Assembly: GCA_964374095.1 (NCBI GenBank)
Contig: CAYJXJ010000074.1
Coordinates: forward strand, 1-21,036
DNA length: 21,036 nt
Source: CAYJXJ01 sp964374095
GTDB taxonomy: Bacteria; Elusimicrobiota; Elusimicrobia; UBA1565; UBA9628
Direction: 5' to 3'
The translations under genes and the position numbers were made by a program. Shown here one piece after another: positions 6,428 to 13,418 of the stretch (its first letter is position 1; every line of letters starts with the position of its first letter). The notes beneath the pieces are model-generated. The model had not been told where the DNA came from. It saw nothing but the letters and a program-made list of their open reading frames with translations, and did no database searches.

Positions 6428-8971
6428 TCAGTCCGAGTGCTGGGACGGGCCCGCGAACCGGCCGATGGTCTCCGAGAGGCGCCGCAGCTGGGGGTCCTCA
6501 TCGAAGCCGCGGTGGAGGAGGTAGCGCCCCTCGCGCTTGGGGTCCTTCTTATCATACGGCTGAGCCGAGACGATGAACTCCGCGGATATGTTCTTGGCGT
6601 CGGTCAGCTGGACGAGTATGCGCATGATGTCCTCGTAGGAGAGGCCCCACCCCACCGATCCGGCGATGAGGTCCCGAATGGCCTCGGTCTGCCGGCGGGC
6701 GGGGGCCTGGCCGGCGGCGTTGCCCGTGGGCCGCATGCGCCGGATCTCGGCCAGGCGCTGGGCCAATTTCTTGGCGTAGTGGAAGTTGATCCGGACGTTG
6801 TCGCGCAGGCGGTTGTGCTCCTCGCGGCGTTCATCCGTGCCGGAGACCTCAATGTCGGATTCGCCGTACTCGACTGTCCCGTCGCGGAGCATGCGGCCCT
6901 TGGCGAGCACCGCCCTCAGCGTCGCCTTGTCCCAGTGGTCGTAGGCCAGGACGTAGGCCCGCACCACGTCGGGCGCGGAGGCGCTTAGAATATCCGCGAT
7001 CGCCTTTTCGCCCAGGATCATGGTGAAGGCCGCGGCCCCGCGGCGGTAAAAAGTCTCATGTGTTTCGGCGACCCTGGCCCCGTAGGGCGTTCGGTCGCCG
7101 CTTCCGGAGGAGGCGGGGGGTGTGGGGGCCGCGGGAAAGATCTTCTCCACCGGCAATCCGGCTTTGGAGTTCTCGCCCCTGCCGCGGACGCCGGCGAGCC
7201 TCATGATGGAATCCGCCTTGAGGATCAGGCTCCGGGCGGAGGGCTCCTGTTGGTTGGTGTAGCCTTCCTGGTGGACGTAGACGATGGTCGGGGGGGAGGC
7301 CTTGTCGTTGCCGGGACTGTGGGTATAGGACATGACGCTGCGGCGGGTGTTGTAGTTGATGATCGCGCCTACGAAGGGCAGATCGAGCGTCTTAGCCGTG
7401 GACTCGCTATGGGCCCGGTAGATCCGGTACTCCCCGCCGTCGTCGTCCATGATCGAGACCTTCTCCTCCCGGTCTCCCCAGCCCCAGTTGAGGTCGGCCA
7501 GGAGCGGGATCTTGAGACGGATCGAGGTCAGAAAGCCCGTGACCCGCTCCGCGCCTACGAAGGTGCGCGCCGCGCCCGCGATCCCTTCGAAGGCCTTGGC
7601 GTAGGCCTCTTGAAGAGCCTCGGCCTTGCGGTTCATTTCTTCCAGATGCAGAAAGGCCGAGCCGGCCTCCCGGCTCATCTTGCCCAAGGTGTCGAGCACG
7701 TCGATGTTGCCTCCCGCGAGCAGGTCCTCGAGGGCCTTCATCGCCGCTTTGTCGCCGGGGTCCAGGAGATATTCGATCACGGCGTGGTCTTCCTTGAACC
7801 ACTGCGCCATCCAGGTGAGACGCGCCACCAGGTAGCGCTCGAACTGCCGGCCCAGTTGCCGGTTCACTTCCTTAAATGCGAATTTACCGGTGAGGTCCCC
7901 GACCCCGTCCGTGAAGAGGTCCCTGCCGTCGTTGCGGAACTGCTCGAACTCCGAGCCGTAGACCGAGTAGACGAGCCCGCCGCTCGGGCCGTAGGCCCGC
8001 ATATAGTCGATGCGCACGCGCAGGCGCAGGGTCTTGGCGTCCAGGCGGCGCAGGGAGACGCTGTTGGAGCCCTGGCGGGAGTAGCCGAAGGAGACCGAAA
8101 GCGGCACGCTGCCGGGCGCGAACCCTACGCCCGCCCCGACGTTGGCGCTGAAACGGATCGGCAGGTTCCAGATCTCGCCTTCCTGCATGGCCGCGAAGCG
8201 GTCGGCGTCGAGGGGCAGGACGGCCTTGATGTCGCGCAGGTCGATGAGTTCGTCGAGTTCCTTGCAGTAGCGTTTGGTCTTCAAGGGCCGGATCACCATG
8301 GAGACCCCCTCGAGGTGCGTTCCGAAATAAAGCGAGAGGGAACTTCCGTCGCCGAAGGAAAAGACACTGCGCCCGTAGCCCATGTTGAGGCCCAAGGTGG
8401 CGCGGTCGATGAGGTTGACCCGGCCGTCGACGCCGGTGCGCAGGTAGCGCGTGAACTCCGGCGCGATCGAGCCGTAGTCGCCGGCCCGCAGGCGGTACTT
8501 GAGGGGGATCTTGGCTTCCCGGCAGAGTTCGTCGGACAAGTCGCTCCACAGGGACTGGTTGCGCAGCTTGTCCCAGAAGTCCGTCTTTTCGCGGGCGGAG
8601 GGATTGGCGGGGGAGAGGGCGTCGGAGACCTGTCCCACCTGCGTCCAGTCGCTGTCCTCGATGGGGATGACGATGGTGCGGGGGGTGGCGGGCTTGTCGC
8701 CGTCCGGAGGGGGAGGCTCCTGGGTTCCCGAGGCGGCACGCTTGGGATCGGCCGTGCCGGGTGCCGCGGCCGCGGGTTCTGGAACAGGTTGTTTAGCGGG
8801 CGACGCGTGGTTGGCCGCGGAGACCGGGGACGCGCTGGTGTTGCGCCGTTGGACGCTGCCGTCGAAGAGCTGGCCTAGCCCATCGGCCGTCCAAACTTCC
8901 GGGGCGGCCGCGGCCGGGCCCCCCGCCGCGACCCAAAGCAGGACTGCCGCCGCTAGCCTCGATCGGATCAT
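6428..8971 (-). CDS. Large exported protein of unknown family, paralogue of the 2402-4993 protein (copy A)
   Basis: 847 aa. The start is supported by a Shine-Dalgarno GGAGG four bases before the ATG and by a signal peptide (core LAAAVLLWVAAGGPAAAA). Layout matches copy B: a WTADGLGQLFDGS motif, a Pro/Ala-rich linker (about residues 45-100), and a conserved body from NPSAREKTDFWDKLRNQ onward. The two cysteines C150 and C236 are conserved in position with copy B and are the only ones seen in the mature protein. Strongly shared blocks are DRFAAMQEGEIWNLP, VSLRRLDAKTLRLRVRIDYM, GPSGGLVYS, RLKIPLLADLNW and SAEFIVSAQPYDKKD. A glycine-rich, alternating stretch in the middle (PLSVSFGYSRQG) looks beta-stranded. 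I do not recognise the family and give no function. It is the first gene of the minus-strand envelope operon and faces the sigma-54-like gene across a 216 bp divergent gap. Confidence 0.88.
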   Translation of the reverse strand: MIRSRLAAAVLLWVAAGGPAAAAPEVWTADGLGQLFDGSVQRRNTSASPVSAANHASPAKQPVPEPAAAAPGTADPKRAASGTQEPPPPDGDKPATPRTIVIPIEDSDWTQVGQVSDALSPANPSAREKTDFWDKLRNQSLWSDLSDELCREAKIPLKYRLRAGDYGSIAPEFTRYLRTGVDGRVNLIDRATLGLNMGYGRSVFSFGDGSSLSLYFGTHLEGVSMVIRPLKTKRYCKELDELIDLRDIKAVLPLDADRFAAMQEGEIWNLPIRFSANVGAGVGFAPGSVPLSVSFGYSRQGSNSVSLRRLDAKTLRLRVRIDYMRAYGPSGGLVYSVYGSEFEQFRNDGRDLFTDGVGDLTGKFAFKEVNRQLGRQFERYLVARLTWMAQWFKEDHAVIEYLLDPGDKAAMKALEDLLAGGNIDVLDTLGKMSREAGSAFLHLEEMNRKAEALQEAYAKAFEGIAGAARTFVGAERVTGFLTSIRLKIPLLADLNWGWGDREEKVSIMDDDGGEYRIYRAHSESTAKTLDLPFVGAIINYNTRRSVMSYTHSPGNDKASPPTIVYVHQEGYTNQQEPSARSLILKADSIMRLAGVRGRGENSKAGLPVEKIFPAAPTPPASSGSGDRTPYGARVAETHETFYRRGAAAFTMILGEKAIADILSASAPDVVRAYVLAYDHWDKATLRAVLAKGRMLRDGTVEYGESDIEVSGTDERREEHNRLRDNVRINFHYAKKLAQRLAEIRRMRPTGNAAGQAPARRQTEAIRDLIAGSVGWGLSYEDIMRILVQLTDAKNISAEFIVSAQPYDKKDPKREGRYLLHRGFDEDPQLRRLSETIGRFAGPSQHSD

Positions 8972-8975
8972 GCCG

Positions 8976-8980
8976 CCTCC
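8976..8980 (-). promoter_or_regulatory. Ribosome binding site of the copy A exported protein
   Basis: GGAGG four bases upstream of ATG 8971 on the minus strand. A second AAGGAGG lies about ten bases further up (8986-8992), next to an out-of-frame ATG. It is one of only two clear Shine-Dalgarno sites in the window, so it helps to fix this start. Confidence 0.6.
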
Positions 8981-9044
8981 ATGCGCCTCCTTAGAAGATA
9001 CCAGCCCGGCGATGCCCGCGCGTGGGCCGAGGGGGACGTCCGAT

Positions 9045-9060
9045 TGGAACGATCGCTCCA
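9045..9060. promoter_or_regulatory. Imperfect 16-bp palindrome, candidate operator
   Basis: TGGAACGATCGCTCCA reads almost the same on both strands, with one mismatched pair and a CGATCG centre. It lies in the divergent gap between the copy A gene and the sigma-54-like gene, about 75 bp above the copy A start and about 128 bp above the rpoN-like ATG. Size and position suit a dimeric regulator binding site, but no protein is known to bind it. Confidence 0.35.
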
Positions 9061-9090
9061 GAAGGGGGGAGGCTGAGTTAGGCGGTTTAT

Positions 9091-9107
9091 ATGAAGCCGG
9101 GCTTCAT
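9091..9107. promoter_or_regulatory. Perfect 17-bp palindrome, candidate operator
   Basis: ATGAAGCC-G-GGCTTCAT has perfect 8-bp arms around one central base, in the middle of the divergent gap. It directly abuts an AT-rich patch (TTTATA at 9086-9091) that could be a -10 element on the minus strand (TATAAA), although no good -35 stands in front of it. There is no T-run, so a terminator is unlikely. A repressor or activator site serving both directions is the simplest reading. Confidence 0.4.
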
Positions 9108-9176
9108 TCGGGGGCAGGGGCTTCGGCGGGGCGGCTGCCGCGCGGGAGTTGCACCATCGACCCCCGCCGACTTTCG

Positions 9177-9182
9177 TAGAAT
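9177..9182 (+). promoter_or_regulatory. Candidate -10 element of a leaderless sigma-54-like gene transcript
   Basis: TAGAAT lies five bases before ATG 9188, and no Shine-Dalgarno is present. The -35 at the usual distance is poor (near 9154), which keeps confidence low. The same -10-to-ATG spacing is seen before the NtrC-like gene and the kinase gene. Confidence 0.4.
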
Positions 9183-9187
9183 CACCT

Positions 9188-10237
9188 ATGCCGCGACTGG
9201 CCCTTCAAACCCGCGCCCGACTCCTCGGACGCCTCAAGCTCGCGAGGCTGCTCGGCATGCGCGAGGAGGAGGCGGCCAAGGACGAAGAGGGCTTGCGGGG
9301 CGACCCGCTCTTCGAGGACCTGCGGCGGGCGGGGGCGGTGGTGCGGAACGCTTTCCCCGCCGCTTACTTCCGCGCGCGCCTGATGGCCGGGCGCGACCTG
9401 GCCCCCGCGGGCGAGGGCCTGGGGGACTTGCTGGACGGCCGCTCGGATGTGGTCAAGCTCATCGAAAAGGTCGGCCGCGAGCGGTTTGAAAAATTCTTCG
9501 TCAAGGGAGACGAGTACAAGGACGGCGAGCGCGCCCAGGCCTGCGGCCTGACGGCGGCCGAGACGGCGCGGCTGATGGAGTTCATGAACGCGCTCTACGT
9601 GCGCTCCGAATTCCAGTCTCCCCGGCCGGCGGCCCCGGTCAAGGTCTTCAGCGCGGTGGCGGGCATCGCGGTCCATGGCGGCGTCCCGCGTCTGGAGTTC
9701 TTCAACCGGGAGACTTGGCGCTCGGCCTTCCGGGTTGACAACGACCGGCTCAACGTCTATCTGGGCTCGCTCGAGGCCGCGCGCCGGAACAAGGTGGCCT
9801 CCTTCGCCCGGCGTGTCGGTCTGATGGATTTCAGGCGCACGACCCTGCACCGCCTGCTGGAAACCTTGGTGCGGATACAAGCTCACTTCTTGATCTCCGG
9901 CGAGCCCGACGCGCGCCAGCCCGTGACCCAGAAGTCCCTGGCGACGGCCCTGGGGGTTGATCCGAGCGCCCTCAACCGCCTCATTTCGAACAAATGCGTG
10001 GAGCTCCCGTGGGGAACGGAGGTCCCGATGAAGGCCCTCATGCCCAGCGGCAAGGCGGTCGGGCTGGCGAAGTTCGAGGTCCTGGCGCGCGAGAAGCCCG
10101 AGCTCTCCGACGAGGGCCTGCGCGCGGAGCTCGCCCGCCGGCACCGCATCCATCTCTCGCGCCGGTCCGTGGCCCAGTACCGCAAGGACCTGGGATTGGG
10201 CTCGAAGGGACGCCGCGGCGCCGAGGCGGGAGATTGA
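9188..10237 (+). CDS. rpoN: Short, divergent RNA polymerase sigma-54 factor
   Basis: 349 aa against roughly 400-500 for usual RpoN. The C-terminal half is clearly sigma-54: RRTTLHRLLETLVRIQAHFL (about 216-235), a helix-turn-helix with QKSLATALGVDPSALNRLISNK (248-269), and an RpoN box SRRSVAQYRK (324-333, consensus ARRTVAKYRE) that would read the -24 element. The N-terminus is compact: a stretch around residues 5-45 (LALQTRARLL to GDPLFEDL) resembles the activator-responsive Region I (L..Q....TPQL to NPLLE) without its glutamine richness, and the acidic Region II is short. The middle (about 75-215) should be the core-binding domain. I chose ATG 9188; a TTG at 9149 would add 13 residues unlike the family. 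The histidine kinase and the NtrC-like activator follow on the same strand, which supports the call. Confidence 0.85.
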   Translation: MPRLALQTRARLLGRLKLARLLGMREEEAAKDEEGLRGDPLFEDLRRAGAVVRNAFPAAYFRARLMAGRDLAPAGEGLGDLLDGRSDVVKLIEKVGRERFEKFFVKGDEYKDGERAQACGLTAAETARLMEFMNALYVRSEFQSPRPAAPVKVFSAVAGIAVHGGVPRLEFFNRETWRSAFRVDNDRLNVYLGSLEAARRNKVASFARRVGLMDFRRTTLHRLLETLVRIQAHFLISGEPDARQPVTQKSLATALGVDPSALNRLISNKCVELPWGTEVPMKALMPSGKAVGLAKFEVLAREKPELSDEGLRAELARRHRIHLSRRSVAQYRKDLGLGSKGRRGAEAGD

Positions 10238-10249
10238 AGCCGGGGCTTG

Positions 10250-10265
10250 CCTCCAGCGGTGGAGG
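10250..10265 (+). other. Small hairpin between the sigma-54-like gene and the kinase
   Basis: CCTCCA-GCGG-TGGAGG forms a 6-bp stem with a 4-base loop, 12 bp after the rpoN-like stop. The right arm contains a GGAGGT that would be a Shine-Dalgarno, but it is only two bases before TTG 10269 and 32 before ATG 10299, so its role is unclear. There is no T-run for a terminator. Confidence 0.3.
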
Positions 10266-10298
10266 TCATTGCGGCCCCTCGCCGGCCAAGGGCCGAAC

Positions 10299-12239
10299 AT
10301 GAGTTGGGCGATCGCGGTCGCCCTGGCCTCGGCCGCGCTCAACGGGATCATCGGCGCCCTGGCTCTGGTCCGCCGCCGGGACCGGGCGGTGTACCGGAGC
10401 CTCGCGGTCCTGGGAATCTCCTTCTCCTTCTGGAGCCTGGCCTACGTCCGCGCCTGGCCCGAGTTTCTCGATCCCTTCTGGATGAAGATGCTCTTCACCC
10501 CGCTCTCCTGGCTGCCGGCCGCGGCGCTCTCCTTCGTATGGAGCTTCACCGGCCTGCCGGAAAGCAAGCGGCGGTGGAGGACCTGGCCGCTGTTCGCGGC
10601 GGGACTCCTCGCCCTCGGTCTTTTGTGGGGCGGCGTGATCGGGCTCGACCGCTACCGGGCCGCCTTCGTGCTGGCGGGGGCGCCGGTTTTCGGGATGGCG
10701 CTGGTCCTGCTGTTCAACCATTGGCGCGCCAGCCCGCCGGGAGATGAAAGAAACCGCCGGGCCTACAGCTTCGCGGCGTCTTTGATCGCGGCGGTCGGCG
10801 GGCACACCGATTTCCTGCGCTATTACGGGTACGCCGAGATGAACCTGGCGAATGTCTCGCTGATGGCCTACTCGGTGCTGGTCCTGCTGGCCATCGGGCG
10901 ACATCACCTCCTGGATCTGAGGTCGGCTTTGCGCCAGGCGGCGGCCTTGATCGCGGTCTCGCTGGCTTTGGGCGGCTTGCTGACGGGTCTGGCCTGGCTC
11001 ACGCGGCGCGTCGAAGGCCAGTTGTTCCTGAATTTCTTCCTGGTGAGCCTGGCGCTGGTCGCGCTCCTGCCGGAGGTGTGGCGGCGGCTCAACCTGGAGT
11101 TCACGCGGCGCTTCCTGGTCGTTCAGACCCGGCGAGAGAGGGTGCTGGAAGAGTTCGAAGCGAGGCTGGAGGGCGCGTCGAGCCTCGCCGCCGCGGCTGT
11201 GGCCGCGGCGGAGGCGGTGCGCTCGGCGTGGTCGGCCGGAGCCCGCGTGCAATGGTCCTCCCGGGAGCTGCGCGGCGTGGAGGGGGGGGAGCCCCTCCCG
11301 GAGATCGTGCGGCAGTTCCTCGCCGCCGATCCCGCGGTGCATACCCTTCAAGTCCTGGCCCGGAGCGAGAGCCCGGCGGAGATGGAGCTCGCGGAGGCCT
11401 TGCGGCAATTGGGTGCCGAAGCCGTATCGCCGATCATCCGTGAGGGGGAACTCGCCGGGGCGCTCCTGGTCGAGAAGCCGGTGGAGGGGTATTACGACTT
11501 GGCGGCCGTGCGCTGGCTGCGGCGCTTGGGCCTGGCCCTAGGCCGCGCCGTGCACGCCGTCAAGCTCCGCGAGGAAGTCCTTCACGCCGACCGCTTGGCT
11601 CAACTGGGGACCTTGGCCGCGGGAATCGCCCACGAGGTTCGCAATCCGCTCAGCGCGATTCTAGGCGCCGTTGAGATTCTTCAACTAAACATCGCGACGG
11701 CCAAGCGCGACGAGTTCCTGGGCATACTCCGGGACGAGGTGGACCGGCTCAACGGGACCCTGACCGAGCTCCTCGACTACTCCTCGGCCCAACCCCGGCG
11801 CGGCAAATGCCAGTGGAAGGAGGTGTGGGAGAGGCTCGAAAAGCTCCTCCGGCCGACCCTGCCCCGGGGCCTTCGCCTGGAGTCCGAAGGCTCTCCCTTG
11901 GAGTTGGGCGTGTCTCCGGCGCATTGCCAGCAGATTCTCCTCAATCTGGTCAAGAACGCCATGCGCGCCGCGGCCTCGGACGGGACTGCCGAGCCTCTGG
12001 TCCGGATCCAGGTGTCGAGGGAGGGCGGCCTTGGACTGATCAGCGTTTCCGACAACGGCCCGGGCATCGCGGCGGAGGTCCTGCCGAGGCTATTCACGCC
12101 CTTCTCCACGGCCAGCCCCGGGGGCACGGGACTGGGTTTGGCTACGGTGCGCCGGCTGGCCGAGCTTTACGGCGGCCGGGTCTGGGCCGAGCGCCTTCCC
12201 CGCGGCACGCGCTTTGTGGTCGAGCTTCCAGTTTTGTAG
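10299..12239 (+). CDS. Membrane-bound sensor histidine kinase (NtrB/PilS-like)
   Basis: 646 aa. The N-terminal third is a multi-pass membrane region (about seven hydrophobic helices within residues 1-230), as in kinases with a 7TM-type sensor. A coiled, GAF-like segment follows (about 270-420). The catalytic part is complete: H-box AAGIAHEVRNPLSAI with phospho-accepting His445, N-box NLVKNAMRAA (N553), G1 DNGPGI (D585) and G2 GGTGLGLA (about 608-615). It should autophosphorylate and pass phosphate to the receiver encoded 8 bp downstream; the HEVRNPL box is of the kind that works with NtrC-type regulators. ATG 10299 is chosen because it begins right at the first membrane helix; TTG 10269 would add ten residues. 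The signal it senses is not visible. Confidence 0.9.
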   Translation: MSWAIAVALASAALNGIIGALALVRRRDRAVYRSLAVLGISFSFWSLAYVRAWPEFLDPFWMKMLFTPLSWLPAAALSFVWSFTGLPESKRRWRTWPLFAAGLLALGLLWGGVIGLDRYRAAFVLAGAPVFGMALVLLFNHWRASPPGDERNRRAYSFAASLIAAVGGHTDFLRYYGYAEMNLANVSLMAYSVLVLLAIGRHHLLDLRSALRQAAALIAVSLALGGLLTGLAWLTRRVEGQLFLNFFLVSLALVALLPEVWRRLNLEFTRRFLVVQTRRERVLEEFEARLEGASSLAAAAVAAAEAVRSAWSAGARVQWSSRELRGVEGGEPLPEIVRQFLAADPAVHTLQVLARSESPAEMELAEALRQLGAEAVSPIIREGELAGALLVEKPVEGYYDLAAVRWLRRLGLALGRAVHAVKLREEVLHADRLAQLGTLAAGIAHEVRNPLSAILGAVEILQLNIATAKRDEFLGILRDEVDRLNGTLTELLDYSSAQPRRGKCQWKEVWERLEKLLRPTLPRGLRLESEGSPLELGVSPAHCQQILLNLVKNAMRAAASDGTAEPLVRIQVSREGGLGLISVSDNGPGIAAEVLPRLFTPFSTASPGGTGLGLATVRRLAELYGGRVWAERLPRGTRFVVELPVL

Positions 12240-12242
12240 AGT
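12214..12242 (+). promoter_or_regulatory. Candidate internal promoter, leaderless start of the NtrC-like gene
   Basis: TTGTGG (12214-12219), a 17-base spacer, then TAGAGT (12237-12242), which overlaps the stop codon of the histidine kinase. ATG 12248 follows after five bases, so transcription from here would begin at or next to the ATG. No Shine-Dalgarno precedes the gene, which fits. The -35 is weak, and the gene can also be read from upstream. Confidence 0.4.
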
Positions 12243-12247
12243 CGGCC

Positions 12248-13399
12248 ATGGCGAGCTCTCCTTTGATCCTCGTCGTTGATGACGAGTCCTCGATCCGGAG
12301 GGTCCTCAAGGGTTTTCTGGAGGAGCAGGGTTACCGCGTCCTTCTGGCCCGGGACGCCGACGAGGCCTGCCGGGCCCTCGACGAGGGCCCAGATCTTGCT
12401 CTTTGCGACCTCAAGCTGCCGGGCGCCGATGGTCTTTCCCTTCTCAAGAAGTTCAAACAGCGTCGCCCGGGTCTTCCGACCCTTTTAATGACGGCCTTCG
12501 GCACCATCGAGGTCGCGGTGGCGGCCATGAAGGCCGGGGCCCGGGACTTCCTCGTCAAGCCCCTGGATTTCACGGAGCTTAAGAGCGTGGTGTCCCGGGC
12601 TCTGACGGCATCCAGCCGCGAAGGCAGCGAATGGGTGGGCCATGCCGAGGGCTGGCCCTTGGTGGGCCGCAGCGCGCCCATGGCCGAGGTCGAGAGGCTG
12701 GTGCGCAAGGCCGGCCCCGCGGAGGCCACGGTGCTCATCTTGGGCGAGACCGGCACGGGCAAGGAGCTCGTGGCCGCGGCGATCCACCAGGCTTCCCCCC
12801 GGCGGGAGGGGGCCTTCGTGAAGGTGCATTGCGGCGCCATCCCGGAGGATCTCTTGGAAGCCGAGCTTTTCGGCTACGAGAAAGGCGCTTTCACCGGCGC
12901 GGTGCGCGACAAGCCCGGACGCTTCGAGCTCGCCGACGGAGGCACGATATTTCTAGACGAGGTGGGGGAGATGTCGCCCGCCATGCAGGTCAAGCTCCTG
13001 CGGGTCCTCCAGAGCGGGGAGTTCGACCGGGTGGGGGGCGCCGCCCCGCGGGCCGCGGACGTGCGCATCGTGGCGGCCACGCACCGCGACCTCCAGAAGG
13101 AAGTCGCCGACCGCCGTTTCCGGGAGGACCTGTACTACCGCCTCAACGTGGTTCCCATCCCCCTGCCGCCCCTCCGGGACCGGCGCGACGACATCCCGGA
13201 ACTCGTGGACTTTTTTCTGGCGCGCTTGGCCGAGAAAAACGCCCGCCCGCGTCCGTCCGTCGACCCCGCGGTCATGAAGCGGCTCTGCGCGGCCCCGTGG
13301 CCCGGCAACGTCCGCCAGCTCGAGAACCTCCTCGAGCGCATCCTTGTCCTCCTGGACGGCGACGCCGTGTCCCTGAAGGAATTGCCCAAGGATTTCTAG
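12248..13399 (+). CDS. NtrC-family sigma-54 activator lacking the DNA-binding domain
   Basis: 383 aa. The receiver domain (1-120) has the acidic pair D11/D12, phospho-acceptor D54 (ALCDLKLPG), T82 and K104. The AAA+ domain has Walker A GETGTGKE (166-173), the sigma-54 contact loop GAFTGA (213-218), Walker B GGTIFLDEVG (231-240), the arginine-finger region FREDLYYRLN (291-300) and sensor II WPGNVRQLEN (351-360). It should hydrolyse ATP to open complexes of sigma-54 polymerase. The protein ends at KELPKDF, where NtrC proteins normally continue into a Fis-type helix-turn-helix. The next gene on the opposite strand begins 19 bp later and no HTH is readable in other frames, so the domain is truly absent. 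Chlamydial CtcC and Helicobacter FlgR are known activators of this shortened kind. Its partners are almost certainly the kinase and the sigma factor just upstream. Confidence 0.93.
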   Translation: MASSPLILVVDDESSIRRVLKGFLEEQGYRVLLARDADEACRALDEGPDLALCDLKLPGADGLSLLKKFKQRRPGLPTLLMTAFGTIEVAVAAMKAGARDFLVKPLDFTELKSVVSRALTASSREGSEWVGHAEGWPLVGRSAPMAEVERLVRKAGPAEATVLILGETGTGKELVAAAIHQASPRREGAFVKVHCGAIPEDLLEAELFGYEKGAFTGAVRDKPGRFELADGGTIFLDEVGEMSPAMQVKLLRVLQSGEFDRVGGAAPRAADVRIVAATHRDLQKEVADRRFREDLYYRLNVVPIPLPPLRDRRDDIPELVDFFLARLAEKNARPRPSVDPAVMKRLCAAPWPGNVRQLENLLERILVLLDGDAVSLKELPKDF

Positions 13400-13418
13400 T
13401 CAGGCTCGGGGGGCCAGT

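Noticed and set aside
7058..8878. 606-codon plus-strand open frame opposite copy A
   Set aside because: The minus-strand reading has a signal peptide, a Shine-Dalgarno and a paralogue; the plus reading has low-complexity Val/Gly/Asp sequence and no such support. The frame opposite copy B (3602-4831) is rejected for the same reason.
8972..9187. Search for a sigma-54 (-24/-12) promoter driving the envelope operon
   Set aside because: The only GG-N10-GC found (around 9084-9099, plus strand) lacks the other consensus bases, so I do not call a sigma-54 promoter.
9182..10351. 389-codon minus-strand open frame opposite the rpoN-like gene
   Set aside because: The plus strand encodes a recognisable sigma-54 with RpoN box; the minus frame has no domain and would run across the gene boundary.
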